Positions 54,817-63,942 are shown, counted from the first letter of the stretch. The stretch: 64,000 nucleotides of DNA from Bacillus cereus (GCF_002584535.1 NZ_NUOT01000005.1:1-64000), one strand, 5' to 3'. The notes: generated by a model not told the origin, from the letters alone. Made by a program: numbers and translations.

Positions 54817-57237
54817 ATGGACGTAAACTTAAATGCGAATCTTGGGGACCTTAATGATGTAGATGTAACAACAGCATCTCCTACTCATGGTGATGTATTA
54901 ACTTATGATGGCCCAAAAGCACACTGGTCTCCAAAAAAGGTACCAGTTTCAAATGCAGAGGACGTTTCAAATTCATATATATTAGAATTGGTAAGATGGA
55001 ATATTAAAAACGATGGTACCAATTCTGTTGCCACTACAAAGGGGATAAATGATGCTTTGGTTTGGGCTAAGTCCCAAGGATACAATCATGTTATACTACC
55101 GAGCGGCATATATAAGTTGAAAATTGACAATACATCATTCTCGTGTATTGCCATACCAAGCGGTTTACATTTTGAAATGTCGGGAGAGTGTGTCTTACAA
55201 CTGGAAACTAATTCGTCACCCTGGTATCGAGTATTTGATATTAAGGGAGTTAAAAATGTGAAAATTTCTGGTGGGAAAATAGTCGGAGATAAAAAAACAC
55301 ATATTTACGAAATAGGTGTGAAATTTGTAAGAGGAGGAGTGAATACTGACGGTTCATTGAATAATAATCCCAATTTTATCCGTAGTGAAATAGTGGACAG
55401 ATATGAGAATCCTGGGCTCCTTAAAGCTTTTAGGCTATGGTCTATCTCTGGAATAAACACCACAGCATACAGTTTTTATCAATATAAAGATACTGTTGCA
55501 ATTGGCACGCTAGTCGGTTCTAGAACAAACGGTCAATTTGCTCCTGCATCTTCGACTGGGAGAGGTTGGTTCGCTCCAATAGAAGATGCTAATAAAATGA
55601 TTTTTGTTATTGATATTACGTCTTCACCTTTAAGCGATGCCCAAATTGCAAAAATAAATGCAAAAGTGGACAGCCAGAATTACACTCATGAGTGGGGACA
55701 AGGAATAGAAATAAGGGGCTCAAACTTTGTGGAGATAGATTGTGTAGAAATAAGCAATTGTACAGGGGATGCCATTTCAACAGGCTGGTTAGAATATAAG
55801 ATTAATCCAGCTGATTATACACAGGAACAGATGGGTTCGCATATTTACATTCATAACTGTGATATTCATAACTGCAGAAGGCAAGGGATTACTCTCGGTG
55901 GTTCAAATGACACTTATATTTTTGAAAATAAAATTTATTCAATTGGTAAAGCTGATGACGGCATTACAACCGATGGCGTTGCCCCGATGTTCGGAATAGA
56001 TATCGAATCCATGTGGTCTGAAAGTAACATACCGACATGGCGACCTGAACTGAATCAATCGGGGTTTGAATTGAATACTAGAATTTATATTTATAATAAC
56101 TATATTTCTAATAATGCTCGTGGACATTTTGTAAATGCAGACGGCATTCATATAGTTTTGGAAAATAATATATTTGAAGGATATAACATAGGGGGAATTA
56201 GTTCTTATCAGAATAACTGGTATGTCAAATACATTCACAACACTTTCATTGGATGTGAACTCGTTGTGAAAGGGGATAATTTTGTCAATGGAGCTATATG
56301 TAATAACGGTAATATCAAACTGCAGGATATCCGAGGAGCCGTCATTCAAAATTGCCAGATAAAAAATGGTTTATTTTACGGTTCAAGCATCTATGGATAT
56401 TTTGGCAGCCCTACTGTAAATGTCGCCAATGGAATGTTTTCCTATAGTACTCCACATGGAATGGGGAATGGTGCGAAAATATGTTTTGAACAATGGGTTG
56501 GCAAAGTGCCTACTGGAATTAGTGTGGATAAACTCTACTATACGATTAACGTAACGGCAACAAGTTTTCGAGTATCTGAAACATTGAATGGGCCACCAGT
56601 GGTGATAACTGACGCTGGAAAAGTCGGATTTAATATAAGCAGGTATGATTATGGCAGATGCTATATTTCGGACATCACAGTTGAAAGAGAGTGGCGAAGT
56701 GATAATGCGGTAACACAAAACTTTTCAGTGCTTTTGACAGGTGGAGTCATTAAGAATATTACCGTCAAGAATTATGATGTTAATATTAAGCCACCTGCTA
56801 ATTATGGTGGTCGCCCTATTGCTATAGAAGGTCTCATTTTAATAGAAGGGGCCGCAGATTTGGAATGTTGTAACCTTAGTAACGGTAAATTTATAAGAGC
56901 AAAAACAAGCAGAATAGGTGGGGATATATCTTTTGGTTCCAATAATGCCCAATATACGCGAAAAATTAATGCGGATAATTGTTTGTTTCAAAATGTTGGT
57001 ATAAACTTCGAAGGGAATATTGTTCATAGTTGTAACACATTTCTAAATTCTGTTATTAGGAAGACTGATAATCCTGCTGTTTCTATCATTACGCACAGCT
57101 ATTTAGAAGACACTCTTCTTAGTTTACATTGGTTAACTAGGGAAAAGGCGATGACTGTAGTCAAATGTGTATTCAATAATGTATCTAGTGATATAAGCAC
57201 GGCCACTAGATTGATAGATAATACTATCATCAACTGA
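54817..57237 (+). CDS. right-handed beta-helix protein, phage tailspike-like
   Basis: An 806-residue protein without signal peptide. Residues ~8-45 (LGDLNDVDVTTASPTHGDVLTYDGPKAHW broken into the pattern DVD..T.....GDVLTYDG..) resemble a tail-fibre adapter seen in phage proteins. The rest is a pectate-lyase-type parallel beta-helix with many short Asn/Gly/Ile-rich rungs, for example IYIHNCDIHNCRRQGITLGG and ARGHFVNADGIHIVLENNIF. Such folds bind or cut polysaccharides. Catalytic residues cannot be assigned. GGAAGTGGG precedes the ATG and a terminator follows. Lack of a signal peptide in a polymer-synthesis operon is odd: it may act in the cytosol, leave by an unusual route, or come from a phage. 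Confidence 0.78.
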   Translation: MDVNLNANLGDLNDVDVTTASPTHGDVLTYDGPKAHWSPKKVPVSNAEDVSNSYILELVRWNIKNDGTNSVATTKGINDALVWAKSQGYNHVILPSGIYKLKIDNTSFSCIAIPSGLHFEMSGECVLQLETNSSPWYRVFDIKGVKNVKISGGKIVGDKKTHIYEIGVKFVRGGVNTDGSLNNNPNFIRSEIVDRYENPGLLKAFRLWSISGINTTAYSFYQYKDTVAIGTLVGSRTNGQFAPASSTGRGWFAPIEDANKMIFVIDITSSPLSDAQIAKINAKVDSQNYTHEWGQGIEIRGSNFVEIDCVEISNCTGDAISTGWLEYKINPADYTQEQMGSHIYIHNCDIHNCRRQGITLGGSNDTYIFENKIYSIGKADDGITTDGVAPMFGIDIESMWSESNIPTWRPELNQSGFELNTRIYIYNNYISNNARGHFVNADGIHIVLENNIFEGYNIGGISSYQNNWYVKYIHNTFIGCELVVKGDNFVNGAICNNGNIKLQDIRGAVIQNCQIKNGLFYGSSIYGYFGSPTVNVANGMFSYSTPHGMGNGAKICFEQWVGKVPTGISVDKLYYTINVTATSFRVSETLNGPPVVITDAGKVGFNISRYDYGRCYISDITVEREWRSDNAVTQNFSVLLTGGVIKNITVKNYDVNIKPPANYGGRPIAIEGLILIEGAADLECCNLSNGKFIRAKTSRIGGDISFGSNNAQYTRKINADNCLFQNVGINFEGNIVHSCNTFLNSVIRKTDNPAVSIITHSYLEDTLLSLHWLTREKAMTVVKCVFNNVSSDISTATRLIDNTIIN

Positions 57238-57251
57238 ATATGGAAAGAAAA

Positions 57252-57287
57252 AAACCGCTATATTTGTATAAAAATATAGCGATTTTA
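57252..57287 (+). terminator. terminator after the beta-helix gene
   Basis: CGCTATATTT (57256-57265) pairs with AAATATAGCG (57272-57281), flanked by A-rich and T-rich sequence. It lies inside the eps operon, where the EAR RNA could allow read-through to epsL. Confidence 0.75.
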
Positions 57288-57346
57288 TTATTGAGTTTAG
57301 GCGTCTGATCTTCAGGGAACGGGGAAATGTATTTATAACATACTGA

Positions 57347-57493
57347 ATGAAGTTCATAGCAGAATGTAAGTTGCGAATTGATTTCATTTTATACAAGAGT
57401 ATGGTTGAATTAGAAGAATCCCCTAAAGGTAGTTGGAAGGTTATAGCCTCGTTCTGTAGGAAGCGCCTCAAAAAATTTTCGATAGGAGTATAA
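57347..57493 (+). CDS. possible 48-residue leader or gene remnant before epsL
   Basis: An ATG at 57347, directly after a stop, opens 48 codons rich in Lys, Ile and Phe (MKFIAECKLRIDFILYKS...) and ends within the ribosome site of epsL. No good ribosome site precedes it. It may be the tail of a lost transferase gene or chance. Coupling to epsL is possible. Confidence 0.25.
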   Translation: MKFIAECKLRIDFILYKSMVELEESPKGSWKVIASFCRKRLKKFSIGV

Positions 57494-57499
57494 TTACTT

Positions 57500-58096
57500 A
57501 TGAAAAGGCTTTTTGATTTATTCGTTTCTTTGTCATTATCGATGTTGTTTTCATTTCTTATTATAATAGTAGCAGTTTTAGTTAGAGTTAAGCTAGGTTC
57601 CCCTATCCTATTTAAGCAACAACGTCCAGGATTACATGGTAAGCCTTTTTTTCTGTATAAGTTTAGAACTATGACTGATGAGACAGATAGCGAGGGGAAT
57701 ATGCTGCCTGATAATGTAAGACTTACTAAGTTCGGTAAATTTCTTAGAAAATATAGTTTGGATGAGTTGCCACAGTTAGTTAATGTTATAAAAGGGGATT
57801 TAAGTTTGGTGGGTCCTAGACCATTATTGATGGAATATTTGGAGCTATATACAGAAGAACAGGCTAGGCGGCACAATGTAAGACCAGGAATTACAGGGTG
57901 GGCTCAAGTGAATGGAAGAAACGCAATTTCATGGGAAGAAAAATTCGATTTTGATGTGTGGTATGTGAAAAATCGTACTTTTTTTCTTGATATGAAAATT
58001 TTGTTATTGACGGTGAAGAAGGTATCTAAATCGGAAGGCATTAACCAAGTTGGGCATGTAACTATTGAGAAATTTACTGGTACTAAGGACTTTTGA
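57500..58096 (+). CDS. epsL: sugar-phosphate transferase starting the repeat unit
   Basis: Bacterial sugar transferase family, 198 residues. It moves a sugar phosphate from a UDP-sugar to undecaprenyl phosphate at the membrane. One N-terminal helix (residues 5-28) precedes GSPILFKQQRPGLHGKPFFLYKFRTM, SLDELPQLVNVIKGDLSLVGPRP and RHNVRPGITGWAQVNGR, the hallmark motifs. ATAGGAG lies 9 bases before the ATG. The order epsL-epsM-epsN matches B. subtilis, where EpsL, EpsM and EpsN together make and load a diacetamido sugar. Confidence 0.92.
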   Translation: MKRLFDLFVSLSLSMLFSFLIIIVAVLVRVKLGSPILFKQQRPGLHGKPFFLYKFRTMTDETDSEGNMLPDNVRLTKFGKFLRKYSLDELPQLVNVIKGDLSLVGPRPLLMEYLELYTEEQARRHNVRPGITGWAQVNGRNAISWEEKFDFDVWYVKNRTFFLDMKILLLTVKKVSKSEGINQVGHVTIEKFTGTKDF

Positions 58097-58109
58097 GGAG
58101 GTGAAATGA

Positions 58110-58745
58110 ATGCAAATAATCATGATTGGGGCAGGTGGTCATAGTAAGGTTATCCAAGATATTATACTATCATCATATGGGAATTATGAAATTATTGGTC
58201 GATTAGATGATATGTATGAACAATTAAGAGTTGAGGATGGCGTATATTTTGGACCTATTTCTGCAGCTAGAAAATTAATGAATGAACATACAGATGTAAG
58301 GTTCGTGGTAGCTATAGGAAATAACAGAACACGAAAACGAATTATGGAGCAGTTAGAGATTCCCAGTCATCGTTATGTGACGCTTATACATAAGCAAGCT
58401 ATCGTTAGTTTAAGTGCAAAGATTGGAGCTGGTACGGTTATTATGCCAGGTGCAATTGTTAATGCAGATGTTGAAATTGGGAATCACGTTATTGTCAATT
58501 CAGGCGCTATTATTGAACATGATAATAGGGTAAAAGATTTTGCACATATTTCCCCCAATGCTGTGCTTACGGGATCTGTTACTGTAGGAACAGGAGTACA
58601 TATAGGAGTAGGAGCTAATGTAATTCCCAATATTACAATTGGTGACTGGTCCATTATCGGTGCCGGGGCAACAGTAACCTGTGATATTGCAGCAAATTGT
58701 ACAGCAGTGGGCGTTCCAGCTAGAGTAATAAAAAAAGAACTGTAG
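58110..58745 (+). CDS. epsM: sugar O/N-acetyltransferase (PglD-like)
   Basis: A 211-residue protein with a Rossmann-like N-terminal domain (IMIGAGGHSKVIQDII) and a C-terminal left-handed beta-helix (IGAGTVIMPGAIVNADVEIGN and SGAIIEHDNRVKDFAHISP with the catalytic-type His). In the family it acetylates the amino group made by the EpsN aminotransferase. GAGGAGGTG precedes the ATG. The stop is one base before epsN. Confidence 0.92.
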   Translation: MQIIMIGAGGHSKVIQDIILSSYGNYEIIGRLDDMYEQLRVEDGVYFGPISAARKLMNEHTDVRFVVAIGNNRTRKRIMEQLEIPSHRYVTLIHKQAIVSLSAKIGAGTVIMPGAIVNADVEIGNHVIVNSGAIIEHDNRVKDFAHISPNAVLTGSVTVGTGVHIGVGANVIPNITIGDWSIIGAGATVTCDIAANCTAVGVPARVIKKEL

Positions 58746-58746
58746 G

Positions 58747-59928
58747 ATGGTGTTTAAAGTGGTATATTCACAGGAAAAAACAAGAATCTATCTCTCCGCC
58801 CCACATATGAGCGGTAATGAACAAAAATATATAAAAGAAGCATTTGATATGAATTGGATCGCTCCACTTGGTCCAAATGTGGATGCATTTGAAAGCGAGC
58901 TTTCATCTCACGTGGGAGTTCGTGATGCAGCTGCAGTTAGTTCAGGAACCTCTGCTATTCATTTAGCGCTGCGTTTATTGGATGTAGAAGATGGTGATAC
59001 GATATTTTGTTCAAGTCTTACTTTTATAGCAAGTGCAAATCCAATTTTATATTTAGGTGCTACACCGGTGTTTATTGATTCAGAGCCTGAAACATGGAAT
59101 ATGTCACCACAAGCTTTAGAATGTGCATTGCATGATGCAAATGAAAGGGGAATGCTCCCAAAAGCGGTAATTGTTGTAAATCTATATGGACAAAGTGCTA
59201 AAATGGATGAAATTCTCTCATTATGTAATAAATATGAAGTTCCAATAATTGAGGACGCAGCAGAATCACTTGGCTCTTACTACAAAGGTAAGGCGAGTGG
59301 AACATTTGGGAAGTTTGGGATTTATTCGTTTAACGGAAATAAAATCATTACAACCTCAGGTGGAGGAATGCTTGTATCTAATGATGTTGAGGCATTAAGA
59401 AAAGCAAGGTTTTTAGCTACTCAGGCAAGAGATCCTGCTCCACATTATCAACACAGTGTAATAGGATATAACTATCGAATGAGTAATGTTTTGGCAGGTA
59501 TAGGTAGAGCACAGTTGCAAATCCTCCAAGATAGGGTACAGGCAAGAAGAAAAATATTTGATAGATACTATCAAGAATTATCTCATATTCCAGGTGTACA
59601 GTTTATGCCTGAGTTAGAGGATACTTATTCAAATCGATGGCTTACAGTTCTTACTATAGATGAAGAAAAAACAGGAGTATCGATTCAGGAATTACTGAAA
59701 CACCTGGAAAATGAAAATATTGAGGCACGCCCTGTTTGGAAGCCTCTTCACATGCAACCCCTATTTAAGGGAACAACTTATTACCCTCATAGTGATTGCG
59801 AAGATATTGCTAGAAAATTATTTGAAACTGGATTCTGTCTTCCATCTGGATCAGGTATGACAGAAAAAGATCAGACAAGAGTTATTACATGTATCAAAAA
59901 TGCGTTGACAATAAATGTTGGTATATAA
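58747..59928 (+). CDS. epsN: DegT/DnrJ/EryC1 aminotransferase
   Basis: PLP-dependent sugar aminotransferase, 393 residues, which acts on the keto-sugar made by EpsC. Motifs: NEQKYIKEAFDMNWIAPLGPNVDAFE, SSGTSAIHLALRLL, IEDAAESLGSYYKG and the PLP lysine in FNGNKIITTSGGGML (Lys199). The C-terminal RPVWKPLHMQPLF is typical. ATG 58747 begins right after epsM; a GTG at 58759 with GGATGG before it may be the real start. Last gene of the eps operon in this window. Confidence 0.92.
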   Translation: MVFKVVYSQEKTRIYLSAPHMSGNEQKYIKEAFDMNWIAPLGPNVDAFESELSSHVGVRDAAAVSSGTSAIHLALRLLDVEDGDTIFCSSLTFIASANPILYLGATPVFIDSEPETWNMSPQALECALHDANERGMLPKAVIVVNLYGQSAKMDEILSLCNKYEVPIIEDAAESLGSYYKGKASGTFGKFGIYSFNGNKIITTSGGGMLVSNDVEALRKARFLATQARDPAPHYQHSVIGYNYRMSNVLAGIGRAQLQILQDRVQARRKIFDRYYQELSHIPGVQFMPELEDTYSNRWLTVLTIDEEKTGVSIQELLKHLENENIEARPVWKPLHMQPLFKGTTYYPHSDCEDIARKLFETGFCLPSGSGMTEKDQTRVITCIKNALTINVGI

Positions 59929-60462
59929 AAAGAAACAATAAGAGAATTTTAATAGGATATAGGTTAATGGACTAGGAGGATTCAATATCTAATTTAGTTC
60001 GGTTTTTGTGAAATTTCATTTTGTGGAAATAAACCTCTTTTGAATGAAAGTCAAGGCAATCCCTATAGAGAGCGAAATAGTAAGCGTACATAATTTTGTG
60101 GTAAATACGAATTATGTTTTTGGTTAGCATTATCAATGGTGAACGCATATTATATGACCTCCTTAGTAAAAATGGTATAACTATAAAAAGTTACTTGCCT
60201 TTTGTTCAATTATAAAGAAACAGCTATGTTGAATAACATGGCTGCTTCTATTAAAGCAGCAGAGGAATATAAAATATGTTTTTTAATTAGCATGTTTATA
60301 CTAAACTATATAAAATATCATAGCACAAAAATTATGTTAATATCAAAAAAATGAAAAAATATGGAGATAAATCCATTTATTTGCAAGATATAATTTTATT
60401 ATTCATTTTTTAATTATCCAAAAAAGAGGGGTTAACATTTAATATTTGGAGTATATAGATAC

Positions 60463-60491
60463 TTGACAATACAATAGTGAAATGATAACCT
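60463..60491 (+). promoter_or_regulatory. candidate promoter of the lasso-peptide cluster
   Basis: TTGACA (60463-60468), exactly 17 bases, then TAACCT (60486-60491) preceded by TGA, which gives an extended -10. The -35 is perfect, the -10 weak. It lies 330 bases before the first cluster gene. The rest of the 890-base gap (59929-60821) is very A+T-rich and I see no gene in it. Confidence 0.5.
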
Positions 60492-60494
60492 GGG

Positions 60495-60520
60495 TTTATA
60501 TTCTTTATAAAGAATATAAA
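60495..60520. promoter_or_regulatory. 26-bp perfect palindrome just after the lasso promoter
   Basis: The 26 bases 60495-60520 read the same on both strands, centred on TTATAA, with half-sites TTTATATTC and GAATATAAA. It starts 4 bases after the -10 box, so a bound protein would block initiation. It is a candidate operator. Confidence 0.6.
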
Positions 60521-60821
60521 TACTTTATTGATATATTAAATTTATCTATTTTTATTTGAATCAACAAACAAATACATAATACTTTTTAGCGAAAATAAGA
60601 AAATTATACCCTTGTTCTTTTTTTGAATATCAAAATTAGAAGGCGAGGGTTTATTTATAAGGTAGATAGCCTGAAAATTTCAACTTTAAAATCTGTTATG
60701 CGGAAACACGGTAGTTTGAGAAAGGATTTTTCTGGTATATAAATAACGTTTTATTGATATATCAGGTAATTATCTTATTTATCGGGTTTGCCCTTACTTG
60801 TTTCGTAGCGGGAGGAAAGAA

Positions 60822-62759
60822 ATGAGCGCAATAGCTGGAATTTATCATTTAAATAGGGAACCCATACCGTTTGAGCATAGCAATGGAATCATGTCAGCTT
60901 TATCTCGTTATCCAGCCGATAGTACCAATACGTGGCACAAGGAAAATATTTTTTTGGGTGCCCATATGAAATGGATAACACCCCAATCTATCAACGAACA
61001 ATTACCTTATTATGATTATGAAAAGCAATTGGTCATAACGGCTGATGCTATTATTGATAATCGCGATGAATTATTTGATAGATTACAAGTGGAACAGGCA
61101 CTTAGAAGGGAGATGCCTGACAGTAAGCTGATTTTATTGGCTTATCAAAAGTGGGGGGAAAATGCGCCGAAATATTTGATTGGCGATTTTGCTTTTATGA
61201 TTTGGGATGAAAGAAAACGCTTACTTTTCGGTGCGCGTGATTTTTCGGGAAGCAGAACATTTTACTTCTTCCGTAATCAAAATCGATTTGCCTTTTGTAC
61301 CAGCATAGGACCACTATTTTCCTTACCTTACGTCGGGAAGGATTTAAATGAGCAGTGGTTAGCTGAATATTTAGCGATACCTAATATGCTTGATACGATA
61401 GATGCTTTTTCTACAGTCCATAAAAATATAGAACAAGTACCTCCTTCTCATACTATTTCTGTAGTCGATGGAAAAGTTAGTATTTCGAAATATGACGTGT
61501 TATTTGTAGGAGAGAAGTTGCATCTCAAATCAAATCAAGAGTATGAAGAGGCATTTCGGGACGTATTTGAAAGTGCAGTGACATCAAGATTGCGTACGCA
61601 CCGTAATGTTGGTTCCCATTTAAGTGGAGGATTAGATTCAGGTGCTGTTGCTAGCTTTGCTGCAAGAGCCTTGCAAAAGGAAAATAAAAAATTATATACA
61701 TACAGCTCTGTACCTGCAGAAGGATTTATTGATTGGACTCGTAGTCATATGGTTGCAGATGAGAAGCCGTTTATCCAATCTACAGTACAGCATGTAGGGA
61801 ATATTACGGATCATTATTTGAATTTCCCAGGGAGAAATTCATTCTCTGAAATTGATGATTGGCTTGATATTATGGAAATGCCCTATAAATTCTTTGAAAA
61901 TTCTATTTGGGTAAAGGGAATTTATGAAAAAGCCCAGCAACAAGGAGTTGGAGTGCTCTTAAATGGAGCGAGGGGGAATTTTACCATCTCTTGGGGACCA
62001 GCTCTAGATTATTATGCAGTTTTACTTAAAAAGTTCAAATGGTTCCAACTTTATCATGAAATCGACTTATACGGTAAAAGTATTGGAGTCAAAAAGTCAC
62101 GAATACTGAAAGTCGTAGGACAGAAGGCATATCCATCTATAAATAACATGTTCTCTCCACAACAGCAATATGAGTTGCCGACGTTAGTCAATCCAGAACT
62201 TGCAAAACGTACTGATGTATTCAACAAACTGGAGGAACATGGTGTTAAAGTAACGGGGGCTTCTATACCTAACATATATGAAATAAGGCAGAAACATTTT
62301 GAGCAGTTAAATTTATGGAATACCACTGGTACAAGTGGTACAAAACTTTCCTTGCGCTATGGCTTGCAGGGGCATGATCCGACGAATGACTTACGAGTAA
62401 TTCGATTTTGTTTATCTCTACCACTCGAACAATTTGTTCAAAATGGCTTAAATCGGGCACTTATCCGAAGATCTACAAAGGGATTGCTTCCTGACAAAGT
62501 AAGGTTGAATCAACGTGTGCGAGGGATACAGGCTGCCGATGTGATTCATCGCATGATTCCTTCATGGAAAATGTTTATCAAGGAACTAAAACAGCTTAGC
62601 ACAGATCCTGTAGCTTCTAACTTTTTTAATATGGAAATCATTAAGAGTGCGATTTTGAAAATTCAAGGAGAACCACAGCCAGAAAACGTGTTTGATCCTG
62701 ATTTTAGAATTTTAATGCGCAGTCTTATCGTTTATCGATTTATCAAGAAATTTATTTGA
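60822..62759 (+). CDS. lasso peptide macrolactam synthetase (asparagine-synthetase-like C protein)
   Basis: Closes the ring between the core N-terminus and an acidic side chain after ATP-dependent adenylation. It has 645 residues. The N-terminal class II amidotransferase-like domain begins MSAIAGIYHLNRE: the catalytic Cys2 of asparagine synthetase B is Ser, so glutaminase activity is not expected, as in other lasso cyclases. The C-terminal synthetase domain has the PPi-loop GSHLSGGLDSGAVASFAARA (about residue 265). ATG 60822 is supported by GGGAGG. The product gene lies 14 bases downstream. Confidence 0.9.
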   Translation: MSAIAGIYHLNREPIPFEHSNGIMSALSRYPADSTNTWHKENIFLGAHMKWITPQSINEQLPYYDYEKQLVITADAIIDNRDELFDRLQVEQALRREMPDSKLILLAYQKWGENAPKYLIGDFAFMIWDERKRLLFGARDFSGSRTFYFFRNQNRFAFCTSIGPLFSLPYVGKDLNEQWLAEYLAIPNMLDTIDAFSTVHKNIEQVPPSHTISVVDGKVSISKYDVLFVGEKLHLKSNQEYEEAFRDVFESAVTSRLRTHRNVGSHLSGGLDSGAVASFAARALQKENKKLYTYSSVPAEGFIDWTRSHMVADEKPFIQSTVQHVGNITDHYLNFPGRNSFSEIDDWLDIMEMPYKFFENSIWVKGIYEKAQQQGVGVLLNGARGNFTISWGPALDYYAVLLKKFKWFQLYHEIDLYGKSIGVKKSRILKVVGQKAYPSINNMFSPQQQYELPTLVNPELAKRTDVFNKLEEHGVKVTGASIPNIYEIRQKHFEQLNLWNTTGTSGTKLSLRYGLQGHDPTNDLRVIRFCLSLPLEQFVQNGLNRALIRRSTKGLLPDKVRLNQRVRGIQAADVIHRMIPSWKMFIKELKQLSTDPVASNFFNMEIIKSAILKIQGEPQPENVFDPDFRILMRSLIVYRFIKKFI

Positions 62760-62773
62760 AGGGAGGTGAAACT

Positions 62774-62905
62774 ATGAAACAAGAATGGCAATCACCAGTA
62801 TTAGAAGTGCTTGATATCAACATGACAATGGCTGGACCTGGAAAACGAATTGTTGACCAAGTGTTTGAAGATGAGGATGAGCAAGGCACACTTAGCCACA
62901 GCTAA
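62774..62905 (+). CDS. lasso peptide precursor (paeninodin/pseudomycoidin-like)
   Basis: A 43-residue precursor, ATG 62774 with GGGAGGTG 6 bases before. The leader (residues 1-19) contains WQSPVLEVLDINMTM: an aromatic-x-x-Pro-x-Leu signal for the B1 protein and Thr18 at position -2, as lasso maturation needs. The predicted 24-residue core starts AGPGKRIVD, so Ala1 can form a 9-residue macrolactam with Asp9. The tail runs QVFEDEDEQGTLSHS, strongly acidic, and ends in Ser, the residue phosphorylated in paeninodin-type peptides. Core limits follow family rules. Sequence resembles paeninodin (AGPG start, Asp9), from memory. Confidence 0.9.
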   Translation: MKQEWQSPVLEVLDINMTMAGPGKRIVDQVFEDEDEQGTLSHS

Positions 62906-62942
62906 TGCACTAATATTTAAATGAGATTTATATGCTTTACAG

Positions 62943-62979
62943 CCCTTATATAGTTTAACAACGGTATAAGGGTTTTTTC
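62943..62979 (+). terminator. terminator between precursor and kinase genes
   Basis: CCCTTATA (62943-62950) pairs with TATAAGGG (62965-62972), then TTTTTT. It lies 37 bases after the precursor stop. A leaky terminator here would keep precursor mRNA in excess over the modification enzymes. Confidence 0.85.
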
Positions 62980-63012
62980 TAATCAATTTTTCAACTAGGT
63001 GGAGTGAGAAAG

Positions 63013-63942
63013 ATGATACATACTGTAAAGAAAGTGGTTTACAAAGCCTTCGGATTAACCCTATTAAGTGAGATTCCTCTGCCGGAATTGCCTCAATTAA
63101 ACAATTATGAAAATGAAGTAGACGTCAGAATCGAAACTGCAGATTTGTCCAAGTTATGGAAGGAGTTATCCTCCAAAAAGTCAGCATTCGTAGTCGAAGA
63201 AGAATTAGTTATGTTTCAAATCCCCGAAACAGCCACGTTTTGTATTCAAAATGGAGAAAAAATTATCGTTTCACCTATGGAAGGATCTGACCAAGATAAG
63301 ATTAGGCTTTATATTCTTGGAACTTGCATGGGCGCATTATTGATGCAAAGAAAAATACTTCCCTTGCATGGAAGTGCAATAGCCATCAATGGGAAGGTAT
63401 ATGCTTTTGTAGGAAGATCGGGAGCTGGAAAGTCAACTCTTGCATCAGCTCTCTTGAGCAAGGGATATCAACTTTTAAGTGATGATGTAATTGCGGTATC
63501 TCTTTCTGAGGATAATATTCCTTTTGTTACACCCTCTTATCCACAACAAAAGTTATGGAAAGAAAGTCTTGATCAATTTGGAATGGAAACAACGCATTAT
63601 CAGCCTTTATTTGAAAGAGAGACCAAATATGCTGTACCAGTGTCGTCAAGCTTTTTCAATGAGCCGTTACCGCTAGCGGGTGTATTTGAATTGGTGAAAA
63701 CGGAAAATGAGAATGTTGAAATTCAGCGTATTGAAGGACTAGAAAGGTTACGTACATTGCTACGCCATACATATCGAAATTCATTAATCCCACGATTGGA
63801 GATGATGGAATGGCATTTTATGAACTCTACAAATATTGTAAATAAGGTGGAGATGTTTCAATTAAGGCGCCCTATTTCAAAGTTTACGGCGCATGATTTA
63901 GTATCCACAGTCCTAGAGTCTTTAAAAGAGGAGGAAAAATAA
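63013..63942 (+). CDS. HPr-kinase-like lasso peptide kinase
   Basis: A 309-residue protein from ATG 63013 (GGTGGAG upstream; GTG 63004 also possible). It has an N-terminal domain of unknown motif, then the kinase core: ILPLHGSAIAINGKVYAFVGRSGAGKSTLASALL with the P-loop GRSGAGKST (about residues 133-141) and LLSDDVIAV, the Walker-B-like metal site of HPr kinase. In lasso clusters such proteins (PadeK, ThcoK) phosphorylate the C-terminal Ser of the precursor. The stop overlaps the next start (TAATG). Confidence 0.88.
   Translation: MIHTVKKVVYKAFGLTLLSEIPLPELPQLNNYENEVDVRIETADLSKLWKELSSKKSAFVVEEELVMFQIPETATFCIQNGEKIIVSPMEGSDQDKIRLYILGTCMGALLMQRKILPLHGSAIAINGKVYAFVGRSGAGKSTLASALLSKGYQLLSDDVIAVSLSEDNIPFVTPSYPQQKLWKESLDQFGMETTHYQPLFERETKYAVPVSSSFFNEPLPLAGVFELVKTENENVEIQRIEGLERLRTLLRHTYRNSLIPRLEMMEWHFMNSTNIVNKVEMFQLRRPISKFTAHDLVSTVLESLKEEEK

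Noticed and set aside
57133-57876. 247-codon minus-strand reading frame across the beta-helix gene end and epsL
   Set aside because: It is antisense to a clear epsL gene, has no ribosome site and shows no recognisable domain.
60226-60354. 42-codon plus-strand frame in the gap before the lasso cluster
   Set aside because: No ribosome site and no recognisable content; expected by chance in A+T-rich DNA.
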